Notes: generated by a model not told the origin, from the sequence alone. DNA of 60,688 nt from Bryobacteraceae bacterium (GCA_025928545.1 JAICJH010000041.1:1-60688), one strand, 5' to 3'; positions 15,508-26,074 are shown, counted from the stretch's first letter. Numbers and translations: made by a program.

Positions 15508-17895
15508 ATGACGCCCGCCGAGTTACTTGGTCACATTCGAAAACAGCCGCACAGCCGCACCAGCCTGAAAACTCTATTTCGAGATCTGCGGCTTCGCGGT
15601 GAACAGCGGATTGCGGTTGAAAACACACTGGAACGGCTGGTGGCTCGGGGCGAGCTTCTGGAACTGCGCTCGGGGCAGTACGAAGTTGCTGGCGCCAACA
15701 AAGACCAGATCGCGGGCAGGGTGATTGTTCACCGCGACGGATTCGGTTTTCTGGTGCCGGACACTCCGGTTCCCGGCGTTACCGGCGATATCTACCTCAG
15801 TCGCGACTCGATTCGTGGAGCGATGCAGGGCGACCGCGCGGTGGTCCGGATCACGTTTCGGGGGAGGGAAGGCCGGGCCGAAGGCGAAATCGTCCGGGTG
15901 CTGCGGCGAGCGCATCCCACCATCGTCGGTGAGTTCCGCATTACCCGGCGGGGCATGTTCGTGGCGCCCTTCGACCAGCGCCTGCGGGATTGCGTGGAAA
16001 TCCCCGAAGGCATGGAAATTCCTCCCGCGACAGCGCAGATCGACCGAATCGGCGCCAAAACTGTGACGGTAACCGACGTGGCGGATCTCGATGGAATGAT
16101 CGTGAACGCCGAAGTTCTGGATTATGGCGACGACGGCGGACGGCCCAGTGGAAGGGTAATCGAAGTTCTGGGTCACGCCGACGATTTCGGGATCGACGTC
16201 GAAATCATGATCCTCAAACATCACCTGCCGAACCGTTTTCCCGGCGAAGTGCTTGAGGAGGCAGAGCGGGTGCCGGAAGCGATCACGGAAGCTGAAATTC
16301 GCAGCCGGCGTGATTTTCGGCAGCTTCCGATTGTCACGATTGACGGCGAAACGGCGCGGGATTTCGACGACGCGGTGCTGGTGGATAAGCTTCCGAACGG
16401 CCATTTTGCTCTCCAGGTACACATCGCCGATGTGAGCCATTACGTGAAGCCAGGCAGCGCGATCGACATCGAAGCCCAAATGCGCGGGACCAGCGTTTAC
16501 TTTCCCGACCGCGCCGTACCGATGCTGCCTTTCGAGCTTTCCACCAATATCTGTTCGCTCAAACCGCACGTCGACAGGCTCGTCTTATCGGCGCTCATCG
16601 AATTCGACCATCAGGGTGACCCGCTCTCATTTGAGTTCTGCCGCGGCGTGATTCGCAGCGCGGAACGGATGACCTATACGAAAGTTCACGCAATTCTCGA
16701 AGGCGACGTTGAACTTCGCCGGCAGTATGCGCCGCTAGTGGATCGCTTTTCCACTATGCGCGAACTCGCCGAATTGCTGATGCGGAAGCGATACCGCCGG
16801 GGGTCGATCGACTTCGATCTGCCCGAACCGCTGATCGAATTCGGCGCTGAAGGCGAAATGGTGGGCGTGACGCGCAGCCCGCGAAACATTGCGAACCGGA
16901 TTATCGAAGAATTCATGCTGGCCGCGAACGAAGCGGTGGCGGCGCATCTGGAAGCGACAGGCTTTCCGTCGATCTACCGGGTGCACGATTCGCCCGATCC
17001 CAAGCGGGTGATGGAGTTCGAAGACATCGCGGCGCAATTTGGCTATTCGCTGGGGGTGGGCCATGTGCCGGTCCAGAAGCATCGCTATCACGAAAAGAAA
17101 ACCCAGGGCCGGAAGGTCCATAAAGATGTCGAATTGCCTGCCGAGATTAAGGTGCCATCGAAGGCATATCAGAGGCTTGTAGCGCAGATTGAGGGCAAAC
17201 CGGAAGAACGTATTCTGAGCTACCTGATGCTGCGGTCTCTGAAGCAGGCCCGTTACAGCGCCGAGAACACGGGCCATTTCGCGTTAGCCGCGTCGCACTA
17301 TACGCATTTCACCTCTCCCATCCGGCGGTATCCGGATTTAATCATTCACCGGCTCCTCAAGGCGTCGCTCGATCACGGGACGTATTCGGGTGAACCCGAA
17401 CTGAAATCGATTGCCGAGGATTGCTCGCTGACCGAACGCCGCGCAGCCGAAGCAGAGCGGGAACTGGTGGAATGGAAGAAGGCAAAATTCATGGAAGAGC
17501 GCGTGGGCGAGGAATTCGACGCGCTGATCATCAGTACCGCAAAGTACGGTGCTTTTGTGGAACTGGCTGAGTGGTTTGTGGAAGGTCTGGTGCCGATTGA
17601 ATCGCTGCCCGGCGACCGGTTTGTTTATCACGAAAACGTGCGCAAGATTATCGGCGACAGAACGCGGCGAACCTATTTGATCGGCGATAAAGTTCGGGTG
17701 TTGCTGGACCGTGTGGACCCCCTGGAGAGAAAACTGCAGTTCTCACTGGTGGAACCTGTCCGTGCGAAGGGACCTCGGGAATTGGCAAAGCGGGAACTGG
17801 CCAAGAGGGAAACAGCAAAGAGCGGAAAGGCAAAGGGCGGAAAGGCAAAGGGCGGAAAGGCAAAAAAGGGCAAAAGGAATCGTCATCGGGGATGA
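15508..17895 (+). CDS. rnr: Ribonuclease R
   Basis: A 795-residue 3'-5' exoribonuclease. In order: an N-terminal winged helix (1-70), cold-shock domains (about 72-225), the RNB catalytic domain (about 265-600) with IDGETARDFDDA supplying the metal-binding Asp cluster, an S1 domain (about 668-750) with GEEFDALIISTAKYGAF, and a basic tail. The tail (755-795) has repeats of the AKGGK type and probably grips structured RNA. RNase R degrades structured mRNA and rRNA and takes part in RNA quality control. TATAGT at 15473-15478 is a possible -10 box. Confidence 0.96.
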   Translation: MTPAELLGHIRKQPHSRTSLKTLFRDLRLRGEQRIAVENTLERLVARGELLELRSGQYEVAGANKDQIAGRVIVHRDGFGFLVPDTPVPGVTGDIYLSRDSIRGAMQGDRAVVRITFRGREGRAEGEIVRVLRRAHPTIVGEFRITRRGMFVAPFDQRLRDCVEIPEGMEIPPATAQIDRIGAKTVTVTDVADLDGMIVNAEVLDYGDDGGRPSGRVIEVLGHADDFGIDVEIMILKHHLPNRFPGEVLEEAERVPEAITEAEIRSRRDFRQLPIVTIDGETARDFDDAVLVDKLPNGHFALQVHIADVSHYVKPGSAIDIEAQMRGTSVYFPDRAVPMLPFELSTNICSLKPHVDRLVLSALIEFDHQGDPLSFEFCRGVIRSAERMTYTKVHAILEGDVELRRQYAPLVDRFSTMRELAELLMRKRYRRGSIDFDLPEPLIEFGAEGEMVGVTRSPRNIANRIIEEFMLAANEAVAAHLEATGFPSIYRVHDSPDPKRVMEFEDIAAQFGYSLGVGHVPVQKHRYHEKKTQGRKVHKDVELPAEIKVPSKAYQRLVAQIEGKPEERILSYLMLRSLKQARYSAENTGHFALAASHYTHFTSPIRRYPDLIIHRLLKASLDHGTYSGEPELKSIAEDCSLTERRAAEAERELVEWKKAKFMEERVGEEFDALIISTAKYGAFVELAEWFVEGLVPIESLPGDRFVYHENVRKIIGDRTRRTYLIGDKVRVLLDRVDPLERKLQFSLVEPVRAKGPRELAKRELAKRETAKSGKAKGGKAKGGKAKKGKRNRHRG
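17822..17864 (+). repeat. 15-bp tandem repeat in the rnr tail
   Basis: Nearly three copies of a 15-bp unit beginning GCGGAAAGGC encode the Lys/Gly-rich end of RNase R. The first two copies are identical and the third differs only at its end, so the number of units may vary between strains. Confidence 0.8.
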
Positions 17896-17986
17896 TTTGG
17901 GCCCTGATATAAGCTGCACTGAATTTGTGAAATATCTGGTATACCCAGGCGTTCCTCACTTTGCTATATTGATGAGGGTTTCATAG

Positions 17987-20098
17987 ATGACGACGGCGTT
18001 CAGCCCGCCCATCAGTTCCGAAAGGCTCAGCGTGGCGCGCGCTGCGGGTCTCAGTTCCGAGGCCCTGATTCAGGCATTCCGCCTGATGCATACGTCGCGC
18101 CGGGTTGACGACCGCGAGATTCTGCTCAAGCGGCAAAATAAGATCTATTTCCAGATTAGTTGTGCCGGCCACGAGGCGATACAGGTTGCCGCAGGTATGG
18201 CGACTCGCGCCGGGCACGATTGGTTCTTCCCTTATTACCGCGACCGAGCTCTTGCGCTGACGCTCGGCATGACTCCGTACGACATGCTGTTGCAGGCCAT
18301 GGGCGCGGCCAGCGATCCCTCATCAGGCGGCCGGCAGATGCCCTCGCACTGGACCGATCCGAAACGCAATATCGTCTCGCCCTCATCGGCTACCGGCACG
18401 CAGTTTCTGCCGGCGGTGGGCTGCGCGGAGTCGTTCCGTTATCTGAATACGGGTGAGCAGCGTCTTGTGCTGACGTCGTCCGGCGAAGGTGCTACCAGCG
18501 AAGGCGAATTCTGGGAAGCGATCAATCAGTCTTGTCTGTTGCGCGCACCGGTCGTATTCCTGATTCAAGATAACGGTTTTGCGATTTCTGTGCCTGTGGA
18601 GAGCCAGACGCCCGGCGGGTCAATCTCGAAATTGATGGCAGGCTTTCCGGACCTGCTGACGATTGAAGTGGATGGCACGGATTTCATTTCCTCCTATCGC
18701 GCGATGACCACGGCAGCCGCGTGGTGTCGCGAAGGCCATGGTCCGGCGCTGGTGCATGCGCACTGCACCCGGCCCTATTCACATTCGCTGAGCGACGATG
18801 AGCGCGCTTATAAAACGAAGCACGAGCGTGAGCAGGAAGCCGAGCGCGACCCGCTGCGAACCTTTCCCGCCTTCCTGATCGAGAATGGAATTGCCGATGC
18901 GGAAACCCTGGAACGGATGACGAAGGAAATCGATCGGTCGATTCTGGACGATTCGCATCGCGCGCAGAAGGCAGCGACTCCGGACCCTGCTTCTGCGATG
19001 CGGCACTTGTATTCGGAAACCGTCGATCCGACCTCGGAGAAGTTCGACGTCGCCGCCAGGCCGGAAGGCGAGCCGCGCATTATGGCGGACCTGATCAATC
19101 TGACTTTGCGCGAAGAGATGCGGTGCAACGAACGTGTCGTTGTGTTTGGCGAAGACGTGGCGGATTGCAGCCGCGAAGGGCATTTGACCGAGGTCAAAGG
19201 CAAGGGCGGCGTCTTCAAACTCACCGCGGGATTGCAGACGGAATTTGGCGGTGCGCGATGTTTCAACGCACCGATTGCGGAGGCATCCATCGTCGGACGT
19301 GCCAGCGGCATGGCGATGGCGGGCATGAAGCCTGTCGCGGAGATTCAGTTTTTCGATTACATCTGGCCGGCGATGATGCAGTTGCGGGATGAACTGGCTT
19401 CGCTGCGCTGGCGGTCGAACGGGCAGTTCTCGGCGCCACTGGTTTTGCGGGTGCCGATCGGCGGATATCTCGGCGGCGGCTCGATTTATCACAGCCAGTC
19501 GGGCGAGGTGACGTTCACGCATATTCCGGGCCTCCGGGTGGTATTTCCATCAAATGCCGAAGACGCGTGCGGGTTACTGCGGACGGCAATTCGCTGCGAC
19601 GACCCGGTGTTATTCCTGGAACACAAGAAGCTCTATCGCGAGATGTACAACCGGTCGCAACATCCGGGTCCGGATTTCACGATCCCGTTCGGGAAGGCGA
19701 AAATCGTCAAGCCGGGAGATTCGCTGACTATCGTTACCTATGGCGCGCTGGTGCACAAGGCTGAAATGGCGGCCCAGGAAATCGAAAAGCGTGCCGACGG
19801 CAGGACGATTGAGATCCTCGACCTTCGTTCGCTCTCTCCCTACGATTGGGAAGCGATCAGCGCCAGCGTTCGCAAGACCAGCCGGGTGATCGTGGCGCAT
19901 GAGGACGTGCTGAGCTTCGGCTTCGGGGCGGAAATCGCGGCGCGAATTGCCGATGAGCTGTTCACATACCTGGATGCGCCTGTGAAGCGGGTGGCGGCTA
20001 TGGATACGTGGGTCGGTTACCATCCGGATCTGGAAAACAAGATTCTTCCGCAGACGGAAGATTTAATTGCCACCATCGAACTATTGCTGGCTTTCTAG
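17987..20098 (+). CDS. Fused E1 alpha/beta of branched-chain 2-oxoacid dehydrogenase
   Basis: A 703-residue protein joining both subunits of a thiamine-diphosphate E1. The alpha part (about 20-345) has [12 protein letters not shown] and the ThDP signature [13 protein letters not shown]...LIQDN (about 165-200). The beta part (about 365-703) has [22 protein letters not shown] and the C-terminal transketolase domain with [13 protein letters not shown]. It decarboxylates 2-oxoisovalerate-type acids and passes the acyl group to a lipoyl E2. E2 and E3 genes are not next to it. A TATATT hexamer at 17965-17970 is 16 nt before the ATG. Pyruvate or acetoin as substrate cannot be excluded. Confidence 0.9.
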   Translation: MTTAFSPPISSERLSVARAAGLSSEALIQAFRLMHTSRRVDDREILLKRQNKIYFQISCAGHEAIQVAAGMATRAGHDWFFPYYRDRALALTLGMTPYDMLLQAMGAASDPSSGGRQMPSHWTDPKRNIVSPSSATGTQFLPAVGCAESFRYLNTGEQRLVLTSSGEGATSEGEFWEAINQSCLLRAPVVFLIQDNGFAISVPVESQTPGGSISKLMAGFPDLLTIEVDGTDFISSYRAMTTAAAWCREGHGPALVHAHCTRPYSHSLSDDERAYKTKHEREQEAERDPLRTFPAFLIENGIADAETLERMTKEIDRSILDDSHRAQKAATPDPASAMRHLYSETVDPTSEKFDVAARPEGEPRIMADLINLTLREEMRCNERVVVFGEDVADCSREGHLTEVKGKGGVFKLTAGLQTEFGGARCFNAPIAEASIVGRASGMAMAGMKPVAEIQFFDYIWPAMMQLRDELASLRWRSNGQFSAPLVLRVPIGGYLGGGSIYHSQSGEVTFTHIPGLRVVFPSNAEDACGLLRTAIRCDDPVLFLEHKKLYREMYNRSQHPGPDFTIPFGKAKIVKPGDSLTIVTYGALVHKAEMAAQEIEKRADGRTIEILDLRSLSPYDWEAISASVRKTSRVIVAHEDVLSFGFGAEIAARIADELFTYLDAPVKRVAAMDTWVGYHPDLENKILPQTEDLIATIELLLAF

Positions 20099-20147
20099 CT
20101 AATTCAGTTCTTGTGCCCCACGGGCGAATGTTAAGATAGTTACGAAC

Positions 20148-21044
20148 ATGACGCCCGCACAGTCCGTGCCGGAGCCTGAAGTCAGGGCTTCGTCGCCTTT
20201 TTCCTGGGTGACTATCGCGTGGGTGTCGGCTCTTCTCGCCATCTGCTACGCGCCGGTTCTCTATAAACTTGCGTACCAGTGGGCCACGGATGAGGATATG
20301 GGCCATGGTTTCTTTGTGCCCGTAATCGCCGGTTATATCGCGTGGCAGAAGCGCGACAAAATCGCGAGTCTCTTGCCGGAGCCGAGTTGGTGGGGGCTGG
20401 CACTCATGATATGGGCGGGAGTGCAGCTCTATGTCGGAACACTCGGAGCGGAGCTTTTCACTGCGCGGACTTCGTTCATTATTTCAATCGTGGGAGCGGT
20501 CCTTTTTTTGGGCGGCAAACGGTATTTGCGGATTTTTTCGTTTCCGCTGTTTTTGCTGCTGTTCATGGTGCCGATTCCCGCGGTCATCTACAACCAACTC
20601 ACGTTTCCGCTCCAGATGCGCGCCAGCGAAATCGCCGAGGCCTCCATCACTTTCCTCCAGATCCCGATTATCCGAACCGGAAATGTGCTGGAACTGGCGA
20701 CCCAGACTCTCAATGTGGTCGATGCCTGCAGCGGAATCCGCTCGTTGCTCACGCTGACTTTTCTTTCGCTGGTTTATGGTTACTTCAGCGAGAAGCGCAC
20801 CTGGGTGCGGGTCGTATTATTTTTTTCCACCATCCCGATCGCGATCATTGCGAACGCCGGCCGTGTGACGGTCACCGGGGTCGTCGCTCAGTTCAAGCCG
20901 GAACTCGCCGAGGGCTTATTCCACGAGGCAACGGGCTGGGTAATTTTCATGGTGGCATTCGCTATTCTGGCGGTCGTTCACCAGTTGCTGGTACGCGTGG
21001 CAAAGTACGCGGAGCACAGACATGAACTCAATACTGCACAGTAA
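20148..21044 (+). CDS. xrt: Exosortase
   Basis: A 298-residue membrane transpeptidase with about eight helices. The catalytic triad of the family is present: Cys194 in VVDACSGIRSL, Arg239 in NAGRVTVTG and His259 in FHEATGW. Exosortases cleave a C-terminal PEP-CTERM-type signal from exported proteins, usually linked to exopolysaccharide production. No obvious PEP-CTERM target lies in the window. The gene overlaps the EpsI gene by 23 nt. TAAGAT at 20132-20137 ends 10 nt before the ATG, so the transcript may have almost no leader. The exact exosortase subtype is not determined. Confidence 0.94.
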   Translation: MTPAQSVPEPEVRASSPFSWVTIAWVSALLAICYAPVLYKLAYQWATDEDMGHGFFVPVIAGYIAWQKRDKIASLLPEPSWWGLALMIWAGVQLYVGTLGAELFTARTSFIISIVGAVLFLGGKRYLRIFSFPLFLLLFMVPIPAVIYNQLTFPLQMRASEIAEASITFLQIPIIRTGNVLELATQTLNVVDACSGIRSLLTLTFLSLVYGYFSEKRTWVRVVLFFSTIPIAIIANAGRVTVTGVVAQFKPELAEGLFHEATGWVIFMVAFAILAVVHQLLVRVAKYAEHRHELNTAQ

Positions 21045-21675
21045 GTATCTGCGCATTCTCACCCTGGTGGTAGCGGTGCAGGCTGCCCTGTTCTACACGG
21101 CGTCCCGTGGCGAAAGTACACCGCTGCCGCTGCCGCTCACCAGTATGCCGACCACTCTCGGAAACTGGAAGATGTCACAGGAAGGCGTGATCGACGAAGA
21201 GACGCAGTCGGTCCTGAAGGCAGACGATCTCCTCACCCGGTTCTACACTGGTCCCGAGGGGTCCGCCAATCTGTTTATCGCGTATTTCAAGACGCAGCGC
21301 GCGGGACAATCGCCGCACTCCCCCAAGAACTGTCTGCCGGGTTCCGGTTTCCAGCCGGTGGACGGACAAAGCGGACGAATCGATGTGCCTGTGGAGGGCG
21401 GGTCGATCAACATCAACCGGTATGTAGTGGCGCGGGGCGAAGACGAAAGCGTCGTGCTTTATTGGTATCAATCGCAGGGCCGTGTAATAGCCGATGAGTT
21501 CGCGGCGAAATTCTATCTGATTGCCGATTCCATCCGGCATCACAGAAGCGACACTTCGCTGGTTCGTATCGTTGTTCAGGTTCACAATGGTCTCACTCGG
21601 GAAAAGGCCATTCACACCGCAATCGATTTCGCCCAGGCGTCTTATCCGATGGTAAGTTCCTGGTTGCCCCGTTAG
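21022..21675 (+). CDS. epsI: EpsI family exosortase-associated protein
   Basis: A 217-residue protein with one N-terminal membrane anchor (about 9-27) and an exported domain. HSPKNCLPGSGFQP (about 98-111) is the hallmark of EpsI proteins, which occur fused to or next to exosortases. VVLYWYQSQGR further on is also typical. The function is unproven; a role in exopolysaccharide export or in PEP-CTERM processing is assumed. The 23-nt overlap with the exosortase gene indicates coupled translation. Confidence 0.93.
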   Translation: MNSILHSKYLRILTLVVAVQAALFYTASRGESTPLPLPLTSMPTTLGNWKMSQEGVIDEETQSVLKADDLLTRFYTGPEGSANLFIAYFKTQRAGQSPHSPKNCLPGSGFQPVDGQSGRIDVPVEGGSININRYVVARGEDESVVLYWYQSQGRVIADEFAAKFYLIADSIRHHRSDTSLVRIVVQVHNGLTREKAIHTAIDFAQASYPMVSSWLPR

Positions 21676-21722
21676 AAAATCCGCCCGGCCGTCTGCCGGA
21701 TCAATCTGAAGGAAACTGATTC

Positions 21723-24368
21723 ATGAGGAGATTTGTCACATCCTTAATCGCCATCATCACGCTGGTGGGCGGTTATTACTCTTTACGCGGCGCGGATGCG
21801 GGGTTGACCGGCACGCCGGCGATTCGTTATTCGCTCGATAAGCTGGGTGTGCTGGCCAGCGTGTTGATGATCGGCGCGCACCCGGACGACGAAAACACCG
21901 GCGTCATCGCTTACCTGGCGCGGGGACGCAAGGTTCGGACCGGCTACCTCTCGCTGACCCGCGGTGAGGGCGGACAAAATCTTCTGGGCAATGAACAGGG
22001 CGATTACCTCGGCGCGCTCAGGACTCAGGAATTGCTGGCCGCGCGGCGTCTCGACGGCGCATCGCAGTATTTTACGAGAGCCATCGATTTCGGCTTTACC
22101 AAGACTGCCTCGGAAACGCTGGAGAAATGGGGCCATGACCGCATATTGTCGGACATTGTCTGGGTAATCCGCCAACAGCAGCCGGATGTGATCCTTCTGT
22201 GTTTCAGCGGCACGCCGGCGGATGGGCATGGGCAGCATCAGGTGTCCGCTATCCTGGGGCGCGAAGCGTTCGATGCCGCAGCCGATCCCTCGAAATTCCC
22301 AGAGCAGTTGAAGTGGGTAAAACCGTGGCAAGCGAAGCGAATCATGCAGGCGCGATTCACTCCTCCGGGCGGTGCGGCAGCAGGTTCCGGCGGTGCAGGC
22401 AGAGCTGGCGCCGCTGGTGCAAGTGGTCGGCCCGCTGTGGCAGTAAATGCATCGATCGACGGGCGTGATGGAGCCCGCGCTCCGGCAGCGCCGGAAGCAG
22501 ACTCCGTGACGCTGCCAGTCGGCGATTACGACCCCGTGCTGGGAAGATCGTATCGTGAAATCGCCGTCTCCAGCCGCGACCAGCACAAGAGTCAGGCAAT
22601 GGTGCAGACTATGTCGTTCGGTGCGCAAACCACCGGACTCATTCTGCGGGGTGGGGAAGCGGCGAAGAGTGACCTGCTCGATGGCGTGGATACGTCGTGG
22701 AGCCGGGTTCCGGGCGGTGCGCGCGTTGGCGAGTTGATCTCGAATGCGAAACGCGACTTCGACGATCTGCATCCGGAAAAAACTGTTTCAAGTCTGCTCG
22801 AAGCACGTTCTCTGATTACGGCACTGGCGACAAGCGGCCAGCAGTGGGCGCAGTGGAAAATCGGGGAAATCGATCAGGCAATCGCGTTGTGCGCGGGCGT
22901 GCGGGTCGAAGCGCAGGCCAATGCGTTTGCCTACGTCCCCGGCTCGACGGCGGATGTGAAACTGACTGCTATCAACCGGTCGCATTTGCCGCTGTCGCTG
23001 GCTGGAATCCGCATTGATGGCTGGGACGCTGCGAAGCCGGACGTGAAGGACCGCGCGCTCCCCTACAATCGCGAAGAGTCGGTCAACGTGAAAGTGACCG
23101 TGCCAAAAGACCGGCCGCTGTCACAACCTTTTTGGCTGGTGAAGCCGCATCGGGGCGATACTTACGACATTGAGGATCAGGCTCTCATCGGCCGCGCCGA
23201 CATTGTACCGGAGGTGAACGTCACTTTCGATCTCACGGTGGATGGGCGGCCGTTTTCGGTGACTGAGCCGCTGCATTACCGCTATGCGGATCCTTCGCGC
23301 GACGAATTCGTGCGGCCTGTTGTAGTGGAACCGCGGGTCAGCATAGTCCTGCCATCGAAGAATTTCGTGGTTGCAACGGGCACCGTTCGCGAGATCAGCG
23401 TGCTGGTGAGGGCGTTGTCCGCGAATCAGGCCGGTGAACTGGTGTTTCAGCCGCCCTCGGGCTGGAAAGTGGAACCCCCGAAGGTGCCTTTCGACCTGAA
23501 GGAGAACGGGGCTACCGAGGAACTGAAATTCAAACTGACTCCGCCCGCGACGCCAGGGACAGGCGATTTCAAAATCGTCGCCAATCTGCCCGGAGGGTCC
23601 TCCGTCGCCACCGCAGTGAATACGATCGACTACGGCCACATTCCCGCTCAGACGATATTCGATATCTCGGGCGGCAAAATGGCCGCTGTAAAGATGCAGG
23701 TGCTGGCAAAGCGAGTCGGATACGTGATGGGTTCGGACGACATGATGCCGGAGGCGATCCGCCAGATGGGCTGCCAGGTGGATTTGCTCGACGAAAAAAC
23801 GCTGAGCAGCGGAGACCTCGGTGTCTATGACGCTATTGTTACCGGGTTGCGCGCCTATGCGGTGCGAGCCGATTTGCGGGCCGCGCAGAACCGCCTGCTG
23901 GCATATGTCAACAATGGCGGCACGCTGATCGTGCAGTATAACCGGCTGGACGACCGGCGAATCAGTCCATCCGTGGCGGAAGCGTTCGATCATATGGGGC
24001 CATATCCGTTCGTGCTTTCACAGGGGAACACCGAACGGGTTACCGAGGAGGACGCACCCGTGAAGATTCTGGAGCCTTCGTCGCCGATTGTGCGTGCGCC
24101 AAACACGATCGGCGCGGCTGATTTTCAGGGCTGGATCCAGGAACGTGGCGTTTATTTCGCGGACACGTGGGACCCGAAATACCAGACACCCTTCGAGACA
24201 CACGATACAGGTGAGAAAGAGCTGAAGGGTGCGCTGCTTTACGCGCGGTACGGCAAAGGTGCGTATATTTATACATCTTTTTCGTGGTTTCGCGAAATGC
24301 CGGCAGGCGTTCCGGGTGCGTTCCGGATTTTTGCGAATCTGCTGAGCGCGGGAAGAGCAGGGGAGTAG
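21723..24368 (+). CDS. Large exported PIG-L family deacetylase
   Basis: An 881-residue protein with an N-terminal signal or anchor. The PIG-L/LmbE deacetylase domain is at about 45-300; AHPDDEN (about 51-57) and GHGQHQVS (about 169-176) supply zinc ligands and the catalytic Asp. A Gly/Ala-rich insert lies at about 216-240. The middle (about 390-640) looks like beta-sandwich domains. The C-terminal part (about 655-870) contains GLRAYAVRADL and LAYVNNGGTLIVQYN, like glutamine-amidotransferase/ThuA-type folds. PIG-L enzymes remove N-acetyl groups from GlcNAc-containing substrates. The position just after exosortase/EpsI hints at glycan processing but is not proof. Confidence 0.88.
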   Translation: MRRFVTSLIAIITLVGGYYSLRGADAGLTGTPAIRYSLDKLGVLASVLMIGAHPDDENTGVIAYLARGRKVRTGYLSLTRGEGGQNLLGNEQGDYLGALRTQELLAARRLDGASQYFTRAIDFGFTKTASETLEKWGHDRILSDIVWVIRQQQPDVILLCFSGTPADGHGQHQVSAILGREAFDAAADPSKFPEQLKWVKPWQAKRIMQARFTPPGGAAAGSGGAGRAGAAGASGRPAVAVNASIDGRDGARAPAAPEADSVTLPVGDYDPVLGRSYREIAVSSRDQHKSQAMVQTMSFGAQTTGLILRGGEAAKSDLLDGVDTSWSRVPGGARVGELISNAKRDFDDLHPEKTVSSLLEARSLITALATSGQQWAQWKIGEIDQAIALCAGVRVEAQANAFAYVPGSTADVKLTAINRSHLPLSLAGIRIDGWDAAKPDVKDRALPYNREESVNVKVTVPKDRPLSQPFWLVKPHRGDTYDIEDQALIGRADIVPEVNVTFDLTVDGRPFSVTEPLHYRYADPSRDEFVRPVVVEPRVSIVLPSKNFVVATGTVREISVLVRALSANQAGELVFQPPSGWKVEPPKVPFDLKENGATEELKFKLTPPATPGTGDFKIVANLPGGSSVATAVNTIDYGHIPAQTIFDISGGKMAAVKMQVLAKRVGYVMGSDDMMPEAIRQMGCQVDLLDEKTLSSGDLGVYDAIVTGLRAYAVRADLRAAQNRLLAYVNNGGTLIVQYNRLDDRRISPSVAEAFDHMGPYPFVLSQGNTERVTEEDAPVKILEPSSPIVRAPNTIGAADFQGWIQERGVYFADTWDPKYQTPFETHDTGEKELKGALLYARYGKGAYIYTSFSWFREMPAGVPGAFRIFANLLSAGRAGE

Positions 24369-24444
24369 AGAATTCGCAGCACGAAGGTGCGCCACCAATG
24401 CGCTTTGAAAATCTGCCCGCGCGCTATAGTAAAAAATTGCTCAT

Positions 24445-25164
24445 ATGCTTGAAGTCTGTGCGTTAACGGACCCCGGTCGTGTCCGACAGTCGAATCAGGA
24501 CTCTTTCCGGATTGTTCGGGAACTAGGCCTTTACATGCTCGCCGACGGCATGGGCGGAGCGCGCGGAGGAGCACACGCCTCGCGGCTGGCAGTCGATACA
24601 GTAGAGAAGGCGCTGGCCCGGTCGCCGCATCGTGACGCCGCCGCACTGCTGGGAGCCGTGGAAGAAGCCAACGATCTGGTGCTTGCTGAAGCCACCCGCG
24701 ATCCGAATCTGGAGGGAATGGGCACCACGATAGTCGCCGCACTCGAAACCAGAGCCAACGATATCGCTATTGCCAGCGTCGGTGACAGCCGCGCTTACGT
24801 GCTCCATGGCAATGAGTTGCGGGCGGTCACCCAGGATCAAACCTGGGTACAGGAAGTGGGGCGGGGACTGGGACTGGATGACGCGAGCCTCCGAACCCAT
24901 CCCATGCGCCACGTGTTAACAATGGCGGTAGGTGTGGGTTCGGCGGTCCGCATCCTCTATTACGCTGTGGAACTGAATCCCGGCGATCTCCTATTGTTGA
25001 CCACCGACGGTCTGCACGGTGTCGTGCCCGAACGGGATATCAAGCGGATTCTGGACGACAAACAGTCTTCGCTGGAGACCAAGTGTGAACTGCTGATGTC
25101 GGCGGCACACGAGGCGGGCAGCCCCGACAACGTGACCGTCATGCTGATGCGGCCCGCCTGCTAG
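24445..25164 (+). CDS. PP2C-family serine/threonine protein phosphatase
   Basis: A 239-residue cytoplasmic phosphatase with the full PP2C motif series: RQSNQDSF, LADGMGG, GMGTTIVAAL, SVGDSRAYVL, TQDQTW, LLLTTDGLHGVV and SPDNVTVML. The Asp residues of ADGMGG, TTDG and SPDN bind the two metal ions. It resembles Stp/PrpC phosphatases that reverse Hanks-type kinase phosphorylation; no kinase gene is in the window. TATAGT at 24425-24430 lies 14 nt before the ATG, giving a very short leader. The stop overlaps the convergent Crp/Fnr gene by 4 nt (CTAG). Confidence 0.94.
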   Translation: MLEVCALTDPGRVRQSNQDSFRIVRELGLYMLADGMGGARGGAHASRLAVDTVEKALARSPHRDAAALLGAVEEANDLVLAEATRDPNLEGMGTTIVAALETRANDIAIASVGDSRAYVLHGNELRAVTQDQTWVQEVGRGLGLDDASLRTHPMRHVLTMAVGVGSAVRILYYAVELNPGDLLLLTTDGLHGVVPERDIKRILDDKQSSLETKCELLMSAAHEAGSPDNVTVMLMRPAC

Positions 25165-25865
25165 TTCCCGTTTTCCACCGTATGTTCCGAGGTTTCGCGC
25201 TTCAGCCAGTCCCGCAGCGCGTCGCGATTCAGCGTAATGCCCTTACGTGAATACCGCAGGTACCCCTGGCGACGAAGCTGGTTCATGTAGTGAGTCACGA
25301 TTTCGCGCGACGTTCCCACATACTGTGACAACAACTCGTGAGTGAAGGGCATCATTTCGACGGACCCGTCACCCGCGTCGCGACCCAGCCGTTCCGAGAA
25401 CCGGACCAGCGACCGAACCAGGCGCCGCCCGATATTATCGATCGAGAAGCTTTCGATTCGAGCGCCGAAATCCTGAGAGCGGTTGACCAGCAGCTGCACC
25501 AGCGCGATGCCAAGCCGCGGCCGGCGAACTACCAGTTCCTCGATTTCGGAAGTCGTCCATGTCATCACCTTGGTGGCGTCGAGCGCTACTGCTTCTTCCA
25601 CGCGATGCTGTTCGCCGAGGAAGGCGCACTCTCCGAAGAATTCGTCGGGCTGGTAGATGTCGACGACGACCTGGCGGCCGTCATCGGCAGTTCGACAGAC
25701 CTTAACTTTGCCGTCGATTACCAGATAAATGCTGTTGGATAGCTGGGATCGCCCGTAGATCAGTTGACCACGGGAGTATTCCAGTATTGTGGAGCAGGGT
25801 AAATAAGCCAGCGGATCTTCGAGGGCCGGCTCCCTGGTGTCGCGTATGGCAGGCTGGGGATTCAT
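25161..25865 (-). CDS. Crp/Fnr family transcriptional regulator
   Basis: A protein of about 234 residues with an N-terminal cyclic-nucleotide-binding fold (about 20-125: YLVIDGKVKV, DIYQPDEFFGECAFL) and a C-terminal winged helix (about 150-225). In the latter HELLSQYVGTSREIVTHYMNQL is the recognition region. The clustered Cys of oxygen-sensing Fnr is absent. The ATG at 25863-25865 was chosen; an upstream ATG at 25961 would add 32 residues, but that DNA is AT-rich and promoter-like. The ligand and targets are unknown. It lies downstream of the 940-residue fusion gene on the same strand. Confidence 0.9.
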   Translation of the reverse strand: MNPQPAIRDTREPALEDPLAYLPCSTILEYSRGQLIYGRSQLSNSIYLVIDGKVKVCRTADDGRQVVVDIYQPDEFFGECAFLGEQHRVEEAVALDATKVMTWTTSEIEELVVRRPRLGIALVQLLVNRSQDFGARIESFSIDNIGRRLVRSLVRFSERLGRDAGDGSVEMMPFTHELLSQYVGTSREIVTHYMNQLRRQGYLRYSRKGITLNRDALRDWLKRETSEHTVENGN

Positions 25866-26074
25866 ATAGCCAGTGCGTGAGAAATCTGTTTTTGTTTCTA
25901 CCGTAGGGTTTCGGACCATACTATTAGTACTCAATATAACGATTTTAAATACTTGCTGCAATAACTTTTATGTCTTATTTATAATTCCACTTCTCTTCGA
26001 GTTCAGGGGAGACGATCTGTGGGTTAAGCCACGACCGCTCTCTTCTCTATTAGCATGTGGCGTACCACTTCCGT
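25866..26074 (-). promoter_or_regulatory. AT-rich leader of the Crp/Fnr gene
   Basis: This gap is strikingly AT-rich against its GC-rich surroundings. On the minus strand it contains several TATA-like hexamers around 25920-25945, which would place the promoter of the regulator here. A single box cannot be chosen with confidence. Confidence 0.4.
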
